Part shown: in pieces, positions 45,448-55,461 of the stretch | How positions within the stretch are numbered: position 1 is the stretch's first letter | How the letters are laid out: each line of letters begins with the position of its first letter | Source of the DNA: an uncultured Bacteroidota bacterium | Lineage (GTDB): Bacteria > Bacteroidota > Bacteroidia > Flavobacteriales > Flavobacteriaceae | NCBI GenBank assembly: GCA_902560025.1 | Contig: CACEKL010000002.1 | Coordinates: forward strand, 1-64,000 | Direction of reading: 5' to 3' | Length of the DNA stretch: 64,000 nt | The notes under the pieces: model-generated | Seen by the model: the letters and a program-made list of their open reading frames with translations, nothing else | Database searches by the model: none | What the model was told of the DNA's origin: nothing | Translations under genes and position numbers: made by a program

Positions 45448-48025
45448 CTTTTATTTCCTTTTTTATCTGGTTTAATTTTAAAAGTGCTTCAACAGGACTA
45501 AGATTATCAATATCTAAGTCTTCAATAATTTTTCTTATCTCCTGCATTTTGGGATCTTCTATATCAAAAAAACTAAGCTGAAGGTTATCATCACTTTTAT
45601 CTGCTTTTAAATTTTTAGGTCTTCTAGTCTCCATAAGTTTTAACTTATTTTCTGCTGAACTAAGCACAAGTTTTGGCATACCAGCCATTTTAGCAACATG
45701 GATTCCAAAACTATGATTACTTCCTCCTTTAACTAGTCTTCTTAAAAAGATTACATCATCTTTTGTCTCTTTTACACTAACATTAAAATTTCTTATTCCA
45801 TTGTATAGAGATTCCATTTCATTTAAATCATGGTAATGAGTTGCAAAAAGAACATGAGGTTTTAATTTATTTTCATGTAAAAACTCAGCTATTGCCCAAG
45901 CTATAGAGATTCCATCATAGGTGCTTGTTCCCCTTCCAATTTCATCAAGTAGGATTAGACTGTTTTCTGTTAGATTATTTAAAATTGATGCTGTTTCATT
46001 CATTTCAACCATAAAGGTTGACTCACCCATAGAGATATTATCACTTGCACCAACTCTAGTGAAAATTCTATCAACCAGGGAGAATGTCATCTCTTGTGCA
46101 GGGACAAAACTACCTATTTGAGCTAAAATGGTAATTAAAGCTGTTTGTCTTAAAATTGCAGATTTACCAGACATATTTGGACCGGTAATCATTATAATTT
46201 GCTGATCAGTATCAAGAAATATATCATTAGGAATATATCTTTCTCCAGAAGGAAGATTAGCTTCAATTACAGGATGTCTTCCTGCAATTATTTCAATTTT
46301 TTTTGTACTTGTTATCTTAGGACAACAATATTTATATCTAACTGCTCTTTTTGAGAAAGAGTTTAAAATATCAATTACAGAAATTTTATCTGAAACTAAT
46401 TTTAATGTTAAAAGGCTATCTTGAAGTTTATCTAGCAATTTTAAAAATAACTTAAGCTCAAGATCTTTAATTTTCTCATCCGCATTTATTATTTTTTCCT
46501 CATACTCTTTTAATTCCTGTGTAATATATCTTTCCGCATTAACAAGAGTTTGCTTTCTTATCCAGTCCTCTGGAACTTTATCTTTATGGGTATTTCTTAC
46601 CTCTATGTAATATCCAAAGACATTATTAAATGAGATCTTTAATGAAGGAATATTAGTTTTTTTAGTCTCTCTTTCAAGGATTTGATTAAGATATTCCTTA
46701 CCTGAAGATCTTATCTCCCTTAAGCCATCAAGCTCTTTTGAGAATCCATCTTTAATAAAATCTCCTTTCAATATAGAAACAGGAGAATCATCCTTTAGAC
46801 TTTTAGATATTACTCCTATAATACTCTTAGAATTAGGCAATGATTTTCCGTAATTTTTTAAAACACCACTGTAAACTAAAAGAGAGTCTTTAATTAAATC
46901 TACATTTTCTAATGAACTTTTTAAATTAACTAGCTCTCTTGGTGAAATTTTATATGTAGCAATTTTTGACATTAATCTCTCTATATCTGAAATATTATTT
47001 AAGTTAATATCAAGCAGTCTACTTATTTCATCATCACTCATTATTGATTGAACAATTTCTTGTCTTTTCTTTATCTTTTTTTTATCAATTAATGGAAAAG
47101 CAATCCAACTTTTAAGTTTTCTTGAACCCATACTAGTTATTGTCTCATCAATTGTATCAGAAAGATTAAAACCATTTATAGAGTTTGAATTAAACAACTC
47201 AAGATTTTTCATAGTAAATCTATCCATCCATACATAAGACTCTGGAAATATCCTTTGAAGGCTTGAGATATGAGTAAGATTATTATGCTCTGTATCATCT
47301 AAATAATGAATTATGGATCCCGCAGCTACAGTACCTAACTTAATATCCTCAACACCAAAACCCTTCAAACTTTTTGTATTAAAATGATCAAGCAACTTAT
47401 TTTCTGAATATGAGTTGTCGTAAACCCAATCATCTAACGGATAGACGTTGTATGAGTTTCCTAATAACTCAAAGAATTTATTTTTTGATGGTTTTGAAAC
47501 CAATATTTCATTGGGAGAAAAGTTTGAAATTAGTTGATCAATTAATTTTAAATCACCTTGTGATACATAAAAGTCACCAGTTGATACATCAAGAAATGAA
47601 ATTCCAAATTCATTTTTTTCTATATGAACCGAAGCTAAATAATTATTTTTCTTCTGATCAAGTACTCCATCATTAATTGCTATTCCTGGAGTAACTATTT
47701 CTGTAACTCCTCGTTTGACAATTTTTTTTGTAAGCTTTGGATCTTCTAATTGATCGCAAACTGCAACTCTATTCCCTGCCTTGACTAGTTTAGGAAGATA
47801 GTTTTCAATTGAGTGGTGGGGAAATCCAGCTAGCTCAACCTCACTACTTGAACCGGCTCCTCTTTTTGTTAAGACTATACCTAAGATCTTTGATGCTAAT
47901 ATTGCATCTTCACCAAAAGTTTCATAAAAATCACCTACTCTAAACAAAAGTATAGTATCAGGATATTTAGATTTAATATCATTATACTGTTTCATCAAGG
48001 GTGTGATTTTACTCGTTTTAGTCAC
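45437..48025 (-). CDS. mutS: DNA mismatch repair protein MutS
   Basis: The 862-residue protein recognises mismatches. The Phe-x-Glu mismatch wedge is in GDFYETFGED near residue 33, and the ATPase has Walker A in TGPNMSGKSAILRQ and Walker B in LILLDEIGRGTS. It starts at GTG 48025; the family N-terminus TPLMKQYNDIK confirms the frame and an internal ATG would cut off conserved residues. It heads the operon mutS-smr-lipoprotein-DUF6090-like. Confidence 0.96.
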   Translation of the reverse strand: MTKTSKITPLMKQYNDIKSKYPDTILLFRVGDFYETFGEDAILASKILGIVLTKRGAGSSSEVELAGFPHHSIENYLPKLVKAGNRVAVCDQLEDPKLTKKIVKRGVTEIVTPGIAINDGVLDQKKNNYLASVHIEKNEFGISFLDVSTGDFYVSQGDLKLIDQLISNFSPNEILVSKPSKNKFFELLGNSYNVYPLDDWVYDNSYSENKLLDHFNTKSLKGFGVEDIKLGTVAAGSIIHYLDDTEHNNLTHISSLQRIFPESYVWMDRFTMKNLELFNSNSINGFNLSDTIDETITSMGSRKLKSWIAFPLIDKKKIKKRQEIVQSIMSDDEISRLLDINLNNISDIERLMSKIATYKISPRELVNLKSSLENVDLIKDSLLVYSGVLKNYGKSLPNSKSIIGVISKSLKDDSPVSILKGDFIKDGFSKELDGLREIRSSGKEYLNQILERETKKTNIPSLKISFNNVFGYYIEVRNTHKDKVPEDWIRKQTLVNAERYITQELKEYEEKIINADEKIKDLELKLFLKLLDKLQDSLLTLKLVSDKISVIDILNSFSKRAVRYKYCCPKITSTKKIEIIAGRHPVIEANLPSGERYIPNDIFLDTDQQIIMITGPNMSGKSAILRQTALITILAQIGSFVPAQEMTFSLVDRIFTRVGASDNISMGESTFMVEMNETASILNNLTENSLILLDEIGRGTSTYDGISIAWAIAEFLHENKLKPHVLFATHYHDLNEMESLYNGIRNFNVSVKETKDDVIFLRRLVKGGSNHSFGIHVAKMAGMPKLVLSSAENKLKLMETRRPKNLKADKSDDNLQLSFFDIEDPKMQEIRKIIEDLDIDNLSPVEALLKLNQIKKEIKDGD

Positions 48026-48069
48026 TGTTTTGTATTTATGCTAATGTAAATATTTTTATTTTTACTCTA

Positions 48070-48600
48070 ATGCGAAAACTAAGAAATACTGAGTTAAATA
48101 GAAAGACAATAGAAGAGTTTAAAAAATCCAAGAAAACATCAGCAATTGTGATTCTAGATAATATCAGAAGTATTCATAATGTTGGTTCAATTTTTAGGAC
48201 TTCTGATTCTTTTTTGATTGAAAAAATTATTATCTCAGGATATACTGCTACTCCTGAAAATTCTAAGATGGAAAAAACAGCACTTGGTTCATCTGATTCT
48301 GTTGATTGGGAATACACAGAGGATGTGATAGAAACAATCAAAAACCTAAAGAATAAAGGCATTAAAGTTGTTTCAGTTGAGCAAGCAGATAGATCATTAA
48401 AAATTGAAAAATTTTTTCCTAAAAAAGGAATAAAATATGCTTTTGTCTTTGGTAATGAGGTAGACGGTGTTTCAGATGAAATAATTTTAGAATCTGATCA
48501 AGTTCTTGAAATACCTCAAGTTGGGACTAAACATTCTTTAAATGTTTCAGTAGCAGCAGGAATTATTTTATGGGACTTTTATCAAAAAACCGAAATCTAA
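48070..48600 (+). CDS. TrmH/SpoU-family RNA 2'-O-methyltransferase
   Basis: The 176-residue protein has the three SPOUT motifs: NIRSIHNVGSIFRTSD near residue 30, FVFGNEVDGVSDEI near 126 and IPQVGTKHSLNVSVAAGI near 150. It lacks an extra N-terminal RNA-binding domain. It methylates ribose in tRNA or rRNA; the exact target is not clear. It is divergent from mutS across a 44-nt gap. Confidence 0.88.
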   Translation: MRKLRNTELNRKTIEEFKKSKKTSAIVILDNIRSIHNVGSIFRTSDSFLIEKIIISGYTATPENSKMEKTALGSSDSVDWEYTEDVIETIKNLKNKGIKVVSVEQADRSLKIEKFFPKKGIKYAFVFGNEVDGVSDEIILESDQVLEIPQVGTKHSLNVSVAAGIILWDFYQKTEI

Positions 48601-49079
48601 ATTATTTTTAAAGGAATATCCTGATCGCTACAGTCATTATCCAGTTCCTTAATTGTTTTATTCAAAATTGGATGTACATAATCATCTGCTATTTCTAACA
48701 TCGGGACCAAAACGAATTTTCTAATCTCAATTTTTGGATGAGGGATTTTTAAGTATTCTGAATCTGTTATAATGTTATCATAAAAAAGAATATCAATATC
48801 TATGAACCTGTCAGAATAACTACCATCAATGTCTTCTCTTCCCATTGATTTTTCAATCTTTTTTAAGTTTATTAATAAAGATTTTGGCATAATATCTGTA
48901 TCAATAAGTAAACATAGATTATAAAAATCATTGGAATCGAAACCCCAAGACTTCGATTGATATATACTTGATCTAGAAATTATTATTCCAACCTTTTTCT
49001 CAATTTCATCTATCGCTTTATTTATTAATACAGAACGATTACCTTTGTTTGAACCTATTGATAAATAAACTTTACTCAT
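48597..49079 (-). CDS. folK: 2-amino-4-hydroxy-6-hydroxymethyldihydropteridine pyrophosphokinase
   Basis: The 160-residue enzyme transfers pyrophosphate in folate synthesis. The family segments LSIGSNKGNR at the N-terminus, the middle SRSSIYQSKSWGF and RFIDIDILFYD with the metal-binding Asp residues are present, and IPHPKIEIRKFVL follows. Its start is only 9 nt from the divergent transporter gene, so their promoters must overlap coding sequence. Confidence 0.95.
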   Translation of the reverse strand: MSKVYLSIGSNKGNRSVLINKAIDEIEKKVGIIISRSSIYQSKSWGFDSNDFYNLCLLIDTDIMPKSLLINLKKIEKSMGREDIDGSYSDRFIDIDILFYDNIITDSEYLKIPHPKIEIRKFVLVPMLEIADDYVHPILNKTIKELDNDCSDQDIPLKII

Positions 49080-49088
49080 AATTCTTAT

Positions 49089-49793
49089 ATGAATTCCAAA
49101 AAAATTACTCTAGCAAATAATATATATTTAATTCTTGCAGGATTATTTATTACTTCACTAGTTGCATCAAATTTAATATTTACAAAAATATTTTATTGGT
49201 ATCCATTCGATATAAATTTTTTAGGTGTAAAACTTTTTGAGTTATCAGTTGGTATTTTACCCTATCCTCTTACATTCCTAATTACAGACTTAATATCTGA
49301 AATTTATGGAAGGAAGAAAGCAGATCAGGTTGTAATAACTGGAATATTTGCATCAATTTTTTCAATTATTTTAATTTTCGTGTCTAGCCAAGTACCTGCT
49401 ATAGAAGCATCGCCAATTGATGATGAAACTTTTAACAGCGTTTTTCTTAATGCTCCATTAGCAGTATTGGCATCTATGCTAACATACTTATTCGCTCAAT
49501 TTATAGATATAAGAATATACCATTTTTGGAAAAGGCTTACCAAAGGAAAACACCTTTGGTTAAGAAACAACTTTTCAACTTTTACATCACAATTTGTTGA
49601 CACATTTACAATTGTATCGTTGCTTATTCTTTTTGGAATTCTTCCAGAGGATAAATTTTTGGTTCTAGTTATTTCTGGATTTTTATTTAAGGTAATTGTT
49701 GCATTATTAGATACCCCCCTTTTATATCTTTTCGTATGGATTTTTAGAAAGAAATTCAATTTAAAAGTCGGAGAAGAAATTAAACTTAGTTAG
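49089..49793 (+). CDS. Queuosine precursor transporter (YhhQ/VUT family)
   Basis: The 234-residue membrane protein has about six helices and the family segments LTFLITDLISEIYGRKKAD near residue 60 and FAQFIDIRIYHFWKRLT near 139. YhhQ-type proteins import preQ0 or preQ1 for tRNA modification. No queuosine biosynthesis gene is in the window, so the precursor supply role is taken from the family. Confidence 0.87.
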   Translation: MNSKKITLANNIYLILAGLFITSLVASNLIFTKIFYWYPFDINFLGVKLFELSVGILPYPLTFLITDLISEIYGRKKADQVVITGIFASIFSIILIFVSSQVPAIEASPIDDETFNSVFLNAPLAVLASMLTYLFAQFIDIRIYHFWKRLTKGKHLWLRNNFSTFTSQFVDTFTIVSLLILFGILPEDKFLVLVISGFLFKVIVALLDTPLLYLFVWIFRKKFNLKVGEEIKLS

Positions 49794-49794
49794 G

Positions 49795-50487
49795 TTGGAG
49801 TCAAAAAGAATCAATAAGTACTTAAGTGAGGTTGGATTCTGTTCAAGAAGAAAAGCCGATGAGTATATTTCTCTTGGAAGAGTATATATTAATGGAAAAG
49901 TAGCAGAGTTAGGATCTAAAGTAAATATAGATGATGAGATTAAAGTTGATGGTGAATTAATTCAGAACACTAATAAAAAAAGAGTATACATAGCATTCAA
50001 TAAGCCTATTGGAATTGAATGTACTGGAAACCCAAAAGTGAAGGATAATATTATTGATTTTATAAATCACAAAGAGCGGCTTTTTACAATTGGAAGAATA
50101 GACAAACAAAGTGAAGGTCTTATTCTGCTAACAAATAATGGTGACATTGTAAATAATGTTTTAAGAGCAGAAAACAAGAAGGAGAAAGAATATATGGTAT
50201 GGGTAAATAAAAATATAACACAAGATTTTATTGAAAAGATGAGGAAGGGAGTCAGGATTATGGGTAAAATGACAAAAAGGTGTTATGTAAAGAGGATTAA
50301 TGATAATAGATTTAAAATTGTTCTAACCCAGGGAATGAATAGGCAAATCAGAAGAATGTGTGAGGTTTTAGGTTACAGAGTAACTAAACTAAAAAGGACT
50401 AGAATTATGAATATTCATTTAGATATTAATATTGGAGAGTATAGAGATTTGAGTGAAGATGAGGTAAAACAATTATTTAATCAATAG
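49795..50487 (+). CDS. RluF-like 23S rRNA pseudouridine synthase
   Basis: The 230-residue protein has an N-terminal S4 RNA-binding domain (INKYLSEVGFCSRRKAD) and the catalytic GRIDKQSEGLILLTN with the nucleophilic Asp. The C-terminal QGMNRQIRRMCEVLGY is typical of the RsuA/RluF group. The start is TTG at 49795, one nt after the transporter stop; no ATG precedes the S4 domain. The stop overlaps the convergent gene by 11 nt. Confidence 0.9.
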   Translation: MESKRINKYLSEVGFCSRRKADEYISLGRVYINGKVAELGSKVNIDDEIKVDGELIQNTNKKRVYIAFNKPIGIECTGNPKVKDNIIDFINHKERLFTIGRIDKQSEGLILLTNNGDIVNNVLRAENKKEKEYMVWVNKNITQDFIEKMRKGVRIMGKMTKRCYVKRINDNRFKIVLTQGMNRQIRRMCEVLGYRVTKLKRTRIMNIHLDINIGEYRDLSEDEVKQLFNQ

Positions 50488-51268
50488 TTAGATCAATTAA
50501 ATACCCTTCATTAGATCTAACATTAAATACACTTGAATCTTCAAAAATTAAATACTGTCCCTTAATTCCAATTAATTTTCCATTTATTTCATCAGACTTT
50601 TTAAGACTGACAGATTTTACTGAGTCAACTGAATTATCTATTCTATAATTAAATTTAATTACTTCAGTATCTATCAAAAAGTAATTTTTAAAATCCTTAC
50701 CTAGGAATTCAAGCGCTTCATCTTTATCATTTTTTAAATTTGAATCATTAATTTGACTTGTAAGCATTTTACGCCAATTTGTTTTATCAGAAAATTTCTG
50801 TTTTAATTTTACCTCAGCTATCCCTGCCAAATATCGATTAGGAACTTTAATTAATTCAATAGCTTCAATAGCTCCTTGATCAATCCACCTTGTAGTTTTA
50901 TTATTTGATCTAGTAACACCAACTTTTGTTTCACTTGTTTTTGAAAGGTAAACTATATGATCTTGAATTTGAATTTGTTTTTCATATTCAAGGTCTCTAT
51001 CTTCAATTTCCAAGTGAGCTTTACTTAACTCAGGTTTCATTACCCAATCACCAGACATTGGTGACTCAAAAAAGCATTTTTTACAAAAACCGTTAGCAAA
51101 AATTTCAATATTTTCAGAGCATGACAGACAACAATAACCTGTCTTTTTCAAGTTGATATTTTTACCTATGAACTGATTAAGAAATAAAAGATCATTTTCA
51201 AAATCTAGCATATATCGAATAGGATCATCATGTATTGAAATCATTTTTTTTATTACTCCTGAAAACAT
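50477..51268 (-). CDS. DUF2797-family protein with zinc-ribbon-like Cys pairs
   Basis: The 263-residue protein matches DUF2797: an N-terminal Cys cluster (CCLSC and CKKC near residues 46-71) could bind zinc, and VYLSKTSETKVGVTR near 108, with RWIDQGAIEAIEL after it, is the family core. Its function is unknown. Being convergent with the RluF-like gene and divergent from a GH3 gene, it appears to be a single-gene unit. Confidence 0.85.
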   Translation of the reverse strand: MFSGVIKKMISIHDDPIRYMLDFENDLLFLNQFIGKNINLKKTGYCCLSCSENIEIFANGFCKKCFFESPMSGDWVMKPELSKAHLEIEDRDLEYEKQIQIQDHIVYLSKTSETKVGVTRSNNKTTRWIDQGAIEAIELIKVPNRYLAGIAEVKLKQKFSDKTNWRKMLTSQINDSNLKNDKDEALEFLGKDFKNYFLIDTEVIKFNYRIDNSVDSVKSVSLKKSDEINGKLIGIKGQYLIFEDSSVFNVRSNEGYLIDLTID

Positions 51269-51309
51269 AATTTTTTGTTTACTATTTTTATGCTAAATAT
51301 ATGTAATCC

Positions 51310-52812
51310 ATGCCAATTCCAATTTTTAATTCTGTTGCATCCTTTTTTTTAAAAAGAAGGATAAGTCAAATAGAATTATTTAAAGACTATCCTATAGAAG
51401 TTCAACAAGAAGTTCTTAGAAAACTTGTCGTTTATTCTATTGATACTGAAATTGGAAAAAAGAATGATTTTAAAACAATAGCATCTTATGATGATTTTAA
51501 AGAAAGAGTTCCAATTGTATCTTATGAAGATATATATGCTGATATTGAAAGGAATAGAAAAGGTGAGCAAAACATATTTTGGAGAACTTCTATAAAATGG
51601 TTTGCAAAATCAAGTGGAACTACTAACGCTAAAAGTAAATTTATCCCAATAAGTTTTGAGTCTTTGGAAGATTGTCATTACAAGGCTGGAAAAGATATGC
51701 TGTCGTTGTACTTTAATAATAATATAAATTCACAATTACTTGCAGGAAAGTGTTTAAGACTAGGAGGGTCAAAGGATATCTATGAAAATAATAGTAGCTA
51801 TTATGGAGATTTATCTGCTATTATAATTGATAACTTACCTTTTTGGGCTGAGCTAAGCAGTACACCTAGTTCAAAAGTTTCGTTAATTCCGGAGTGGGAA
51901 GAAAAAGTTGAGGCAATAATAAATGAATCTTTAAGTCAAAAAGTGACAAGCTTTGCAGGTGTTCCTTCTTGGATGTTGTCGTTACTTCAAAAAGTAATTG
52001 AAAAAACTGGTAGAAACAACGTTATAGATATTTGGAATGATTGTGAAGTTTATTTCCATGGAGGAGTAAGTTTCGAGCCTTACAAAAACCTCTACAAAAA
52101 ATTATTTCCATCAAAAGATTTCAAATATTTTGAAATTTACAATGCTTCTGAAGGATTTTTTGCTATTCAAGATCAAAATGAATCAAGTGAACTACTACTT
52201 ATGTTAGACTACGGTATATTCTACGAATTTTATCCAGCTAACGGGTCAGAGCAAGAAATTGTTTCATTAGCTGATGTTGAACTGAATGTAAATTATGCAA
52301 TGGTAATAACAACAAATTCTGGTCTGTGGAGATATAAAATAGGTGATACAGTTAAGTTCACTTGCTTGAATCCATTCAGAATTAAAATAACAGGGAGGAC
52401 AAAACATTTTATAAATGTTTTTGGTGAAGAGCTGGTAATTGAGAATGCAGAAAAGGCGTTATCCTTAACTTCAGAGTTAACAAAGTCTTCAATATCTGAT
52501 TACACGGTAGGCCCTGTTTTTATGGGCAGTAAGACTAAAGGCTCACATGAGTGGTTAATTGAGTTTGATAAACAGCCTGATGATCTTAGTAAATTTATGG
52601 AAATACTTGATCTAAATCTTCAAAGTCTGAATTCTGATTATGAAGCCAAGAGATATAAAAGTTCAACACTCGAGCTACCCAAACTAGTTGTTGCAAGAAA
52701 GAATCTTTTTTATGATTGGCTTTCATCTAAAAATAAACTTGGAGGACAGAATAAAGTTCCGAGGCTATCAAATTCAAGAGAGTTTATTGAGGAATTAATT
52801 TCTATGAATTAG
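51310..52812 (+). CDS. GH3-family (auxin-responsive-like) acyl-adenylating protein
   Basis: The 500-residue protein fits the bacterial GH3 family: an adenylate-forming P-loop segment [15 protein letters not shown] near residue 98, then [11 protein letters not shown] and [12 protein letters not shown] downstream. Plant GH3 enzymes join acids such as auxin or jasmonate to amino acids; the bacterial members are uncharacterised and the substrate here is unknown. No neighbour suggests a pathway. Confidence 0.85.
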   Translation: MPIPIFNSVASFFLKRRISQIELFKDYPIEVQQEVLRKLVVYSIDTEIGKKNDFKTIASYDDFKERVPIVSYEDIYADIERNRKGEQNIFWRTSIKWFAKSSGTTNAKSKFIPISFESLEDCHYKAGKDMLSLYFNNNINSQLLAGKCLRLGGSKDIYENNSSYYGDLSAIIIDNLPFWAELSSTPSSKVSLIPEWEEKVEAIINESLSQKVTSFAGVPSWMLSLLQKVIEKTGRNNVIDIWNDCEVYFHGGVSFEPYKNLYKKLFPSKDFKYFEIYNASEGFFAIQDQNESSELLLMLDYGIFYEFYPANGSEQEIVSLADVELNVNYAMVITTNSGLWRYKIGDTVKFTCLNPFRIKITGRTKHFINVFGEELVIENAEKALSLTSELTKSSISDYTVGPVFMGSKTKGSHEWLIEFDKQPDDLSKFMEILDLNLQSLNSDYEAKRYKSSTLELPKLVVARKNLFYDWLSSKNKLGGQNKVPRLSNSREFIEELISMN

Positions 52813-54038
52813 GAAACTGCTTTTAAGTAAGATAGATCAATTTTTTGAAGCTTTTCATCTGCATAAAGCTTTGTGATTTTTAGTTCATTCTCTCCAGAAC
52901 TTGGTAAATTAAACATAGCATCATTTAAAATTGCTTCACATAGCGTTCTTAATCCTCTTGCACCTAGCTTAAACTCATATGCCTTGTCCACGATGTAGTC
53001 AATTGCGCCTGGAGTAATTGAAAAGTTAATATCATCCATTTCAAAAAGCCTGGTGTATTGCTTTATCAAAGCATTTTTTGGAATTGTCATAATATCTCTC
53101 AATGCATCTTTAGTTAGAGGGTTTAAGTGACACATAACAGGTAATCTTCCAATGATTTCAGGTATTAGCCCATATGATCTTATATCATGGGGATTAATAT
53201 ATCTTAAAACATTCTCTTCATTTTCATTAACTACTTTTTCATTTGCAGGTTTAAATCCAATAGATTGAAGATTTAATCTAGTTTTAATTATTTTTTCAAT
53301 TCCATCAAAAGCACCACCTGCAATAAAAAGAATATTAGATGTGTCAACCTCAATGAATTTTTGATCTGGATGTTTTCTTCCCCCTTTAGGTGGAACATTT
53401 ACAGTAGTTCCTTCAAGTAACTTAAGTAAAGCCTGTTGAACTCCTTCACCTGAAACATCTCTAGTGATAGAAGGGTTATCGCTTTTTCTTGCAATTTTAT
53501 CAATTTCGTCTATAAAAACAATTCCATTTTGAGCTTTATCTACATCAAAATCAGCAGCCTGCAGAAGTTTACTTAAAATGCTTTCAACATCTTCACCAAC
53601 ATAGCCTGCTTCAGTAAGAACTGTCGCATCAACAATCGCAATAGGTACATTTAAAAATTTTGATATAGTTTGAGCTAATAGAGTTTTACCTGTACCTGTA
53701 GGTCCAACAAGAATTAAATTACTTTTTTGTATTTCAATTTCTTCCTGTAAATGTTTCTGATTGATTCTCTTATAATGATTATAGACTGCTACTGATAAAG
53801 TTTTTTTTGCATCTTCTTGACCAATAACGTGAAGATCTAGGAATTTTTTAATTTCTTTTGGAGGTTTTAGCTCAACAGCAAAATCAGATGGATCTTTACT
53901 AGATTCATCATCTTTAAGAATCATATCAGCTTGAGATATACATATATCACATATATGGGCATCTAAACCAGCTATTAATAATTTTGTCTGAGATTTTGAT
54001 CTACCACAAAAAGAACATAAGATTTCTTCTTCACTCAT
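52809..54038 (-). CDS. clpX: ATP-dependent Clp protease ATP-binding subunit ClpX
   Basis: The 409-residue unfoldase has an N-terminal zinc-binding domain (CSFCGRSK and CDICISQ) and an AAA+ module with Walker A in [14 protein letters not shown] and Walker B in [11 protein letters not shown]. It delivers proteins to ClpP. It follows clpP after 1 nt. The trigger factor gene that often precedes clpP is not present here. Confidence 0.97.
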   Translation of the reverse strand: MSEEEILCSFCGRSKSQTKLLIAGLDAHICDICISQADMILKDDESSKDPSDFAVELKPPKEIKKFLDLHVIGQEDAKKTLSVAVYNHYKRINQKHLQEEIEIQKSNLILVGPTGTGKTLLAQTISKFLNVPIAIVDATVLTEAGYVGEDVESILSKLLQAADFDVDKAQNGIVFIDEIDKIARKSDNPSITRDVSGEGVQQALLKLLEGTTVNVPPKGGRKHPDQKFIEVDTSNILFIAGGAFDGIEKIIKTRLNLQSIGFKPANEKVVNENEENVLRYINPHDIRSYGLIPEIIGRLPVMCHLNPLTKDALRDIMTIPKNALIKQYTRLFEMDDINFSITPGAIDYIVDKAYEFKLGARGLRTLCEAILNDAMFNLPSSGENELKITKLYADEKLQKIDLSYLKAVS

Positions 54039-54039
54039 A

Positions 54040-54696
54040 TTATTTGTTTAATACTTCGTCAACCATACCATATTTATGAGCTTCATCTGCTTTCATCCAA
54101 TAGTCTCTATCACTATCAGCATTTACCTTTTTGAAAGTTTGGCCAGTATGTTTTGAAATAATCTTATATAATTCATCTTTAAGCTTCAGAATTTCTCTTG
54201 CTGTAATTTCAATATCAGCTGCTTGACCAGAAACTCCACCTAAAGGCTGGTGTATCATAACTCTTGAGTGTTTTAGTGCAGATCTTTTTCCCTTCTTTCC
54301 TGCACACAGAAGAACTGCAGCCATAGATGCAGCACATCCAGTACAAATTGTAGCAACATCTGGCTTTATATATTGCATTGTATCATATATTCCAAGGCCT
54401 GCATACACTCCACCACCAGGAGAATTGATATACATTTGGATATCTCTTGATGAATCTGTACTCTGCAAGAAAAGTAATTGAGCCTGAATGACGTTGGCAA
54501 CACTATCTGTGATAGCAGTTCCTAAAAACATAATTCTATCCATCATTAATCTTGAAAAAACATCCATCTGTGCTACATTTAATTGTCTCTCTTCGATAAT
54601 ATAAGGAGTCATACTGCTTATAATCTTATCATAGTATGTAGAGCTTACACCATGATGTTTTGTAGCATATTTCTTAAATTCTTTTGAATAATCCAT
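54040..54696 (-). CDS. clpP: ATP-dependent Clp protease proteolytic subunit ClpP
   Basis: The protease chamber subunit has the catalytic Ser in [12 protein letters not shown] and His in [10 protein letters not shown] place the start at ATG 54696 ([16 protein letters not shown], 218 residues), as in flavobacterial relatives; an in-frame ATG at 54732 would start upstream of the -7 promoter box. With ClpX it degrades tagged and regulatory proteins. Confidence 0.94.
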   Translation of the reverse strand: MDYSKEFKKYATKHHGVSSTYYDKIISSMTPYIIEERQLNVAQMDVFSRLMMDRIMFLGTAITDSVANVIQAQLLFLQSTDSSRDIQMYINSPGGGVYAGLGIYDTMQYIKPDVATICTGCAASMAAVLLCAGKKGKRSALKHSRVMIHQPLGGVSGQAADIEITAREILKLKDELYKIISKHTGQTFKKVNADSDRDYWMKADEAHKYGMVDEVLNK

Positions 54697-54713
54697 CTGA
54701 TATATTTTAAACT

Positions 54714-54721
54714 CAAAATTA
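54714..54721 (-). promoter_or_regulatory. Bacteroidota -7 box before clpP
   Basis: On the minus strand TAATTTTG matches TAnnTTTG, 17 nt before the ClpP ATG at 54696. Its place between two candidate starts argues for the shorter protein. Confidence 0.5.
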
Positions 54722-54828
54722 ATCAAATACATATCTAAATAAAAAAATATACCAATTATTTACCTTATTACTAATTGATAAATACTTATAGAACTTCATT
54801 TAAGATTATTAGGTATAATATATTTTGT

Positions 54829-54836
54829 TAAATTTG
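54829..54836 (+). promoter_or_regulatory. Bacteroidota -7 box before rpsP
   Basis: TAAATTTG matches TAnnTTTG and lies 47 nt before the rpsP ATG, leaving a leader of about 40 nt that contains a small hairpin. Confidence 0.5.
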
Positions 54837-54855
54837 CTTTCAAAAATTAGTAACC

Positions 54856-54870
54856 TGGGTCGTGAACCCA
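54856..54870 (+). promoter_or_regulatory. Small GC-rich hairpin in the rpsP leader
   Basis: TGGGT and ACCCA pair around a CGTGA loop, 13 nt before the rpsP ATG. This is an unusually GC-rich element for the region and could be a ribosomal-protein-binding or translation-control site. Confidence 0.3.
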
Positions 54871-54883
54871 AAACATTAAAATT

Positions 54884-55453
54884 ATGGCAGTAAAAATTAG
54901 ATTACAAAGACACGGAAAAAAGGGGAAACCTTTTTATTGGATAGTAGCAGCAGATGCTAGATCCAAAAGAGATGGTAAATACCTGGAAAAAATTGGTACT
55001 TATGACCCTAATACATCCCCAGCAACAATTGACTTGAATTTTGATTCTGCAATTTCTTGGTTAGGAAAAGGTGCACAACCTACAAATACTGCTAAGGCGA
55101 TATTATCTTATTCTGGTGTTCTTCTTAAAAAACATCTCGATGGAGGTGTAAAAAAAGGTGCTTTCACAGAAGCTGAAGCAAAGAAAAGATTTGATAAGTG
55201 GATGAAAGAAAAGAGTGCAAAAATTCAAAAGAAAATTGAAGATGTTAATTCAGCACTTGAATCAAATAAAAAAGAAGCAAGAGAAAGAGAAGAGGAATAT
55301 AGAAAGAAAAAATTAGAAGAATCTAAAGCTAAAGAGGAAGCTAAAGCTGAAGAGGCTTCTGCTGAAGAGGCTCCTGCTGATGAGGCTCCTGCTGAAGAAG
55401 CTCCTGCTGATGAGGCTTCTGCTGATGAGGCTCCTGCTGAAGAGGATAAATAA
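54884..55453 (+). CDS. rpsP: 30S ribosomal protein S16 with long acidic repeat tail
   Basis: The first 80 or so residues are canonical S16 ([16 protein letters not shown], then [14 protein letters not shown]). The total of 189 residues is about twice the minimal family length. A charged helix-like region is followed by an Ala/Glu/Asp/Pro tail of five-residue steps such as AEEAP and ADEAP. The tail is encoded by tandem 15-bp repeats. The gene precedes rimM by 8 nt, the conserved S16-RimM order. Confidence 0.95.
   Translation: MAVKIRLQRHGKKGKPFYWIVAADARSKRDGKYLEKIGTYDPNTSPATIDLNFDSAISWLGKGAQPTNTAKAILSYSGVLLKKHLDGGVKKGAFTEAEAKKRFDKWMKEKSAKIQKKIEDVNSALESNKKEAREREEEYRKKKLEESKAKEEAKAEEASAEEAPADEAPAEEAPADEASADEAPAEEDK
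55346..55447 (+). repeat. 15-bp tandem repeat in the 3' end of rpsP
   Basis: Six full units of GCTGAWGARGCTYCT run from 55346 to 55435 with a partial seventh. Each encodes A-(E/D)-E-A-(P/S). Being a multiple of three, changes in copy number would keep the frame. Confidence 0.9.
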
Positions 55454-55461
55454 TAAATTAT

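Noticed and set aside
54697..54732. Longer ClpP start adding 12 residues
   Set aside because: It would begin upstream of a good -7 promoter box, and relatives begin at MDYSKEF or close to it.
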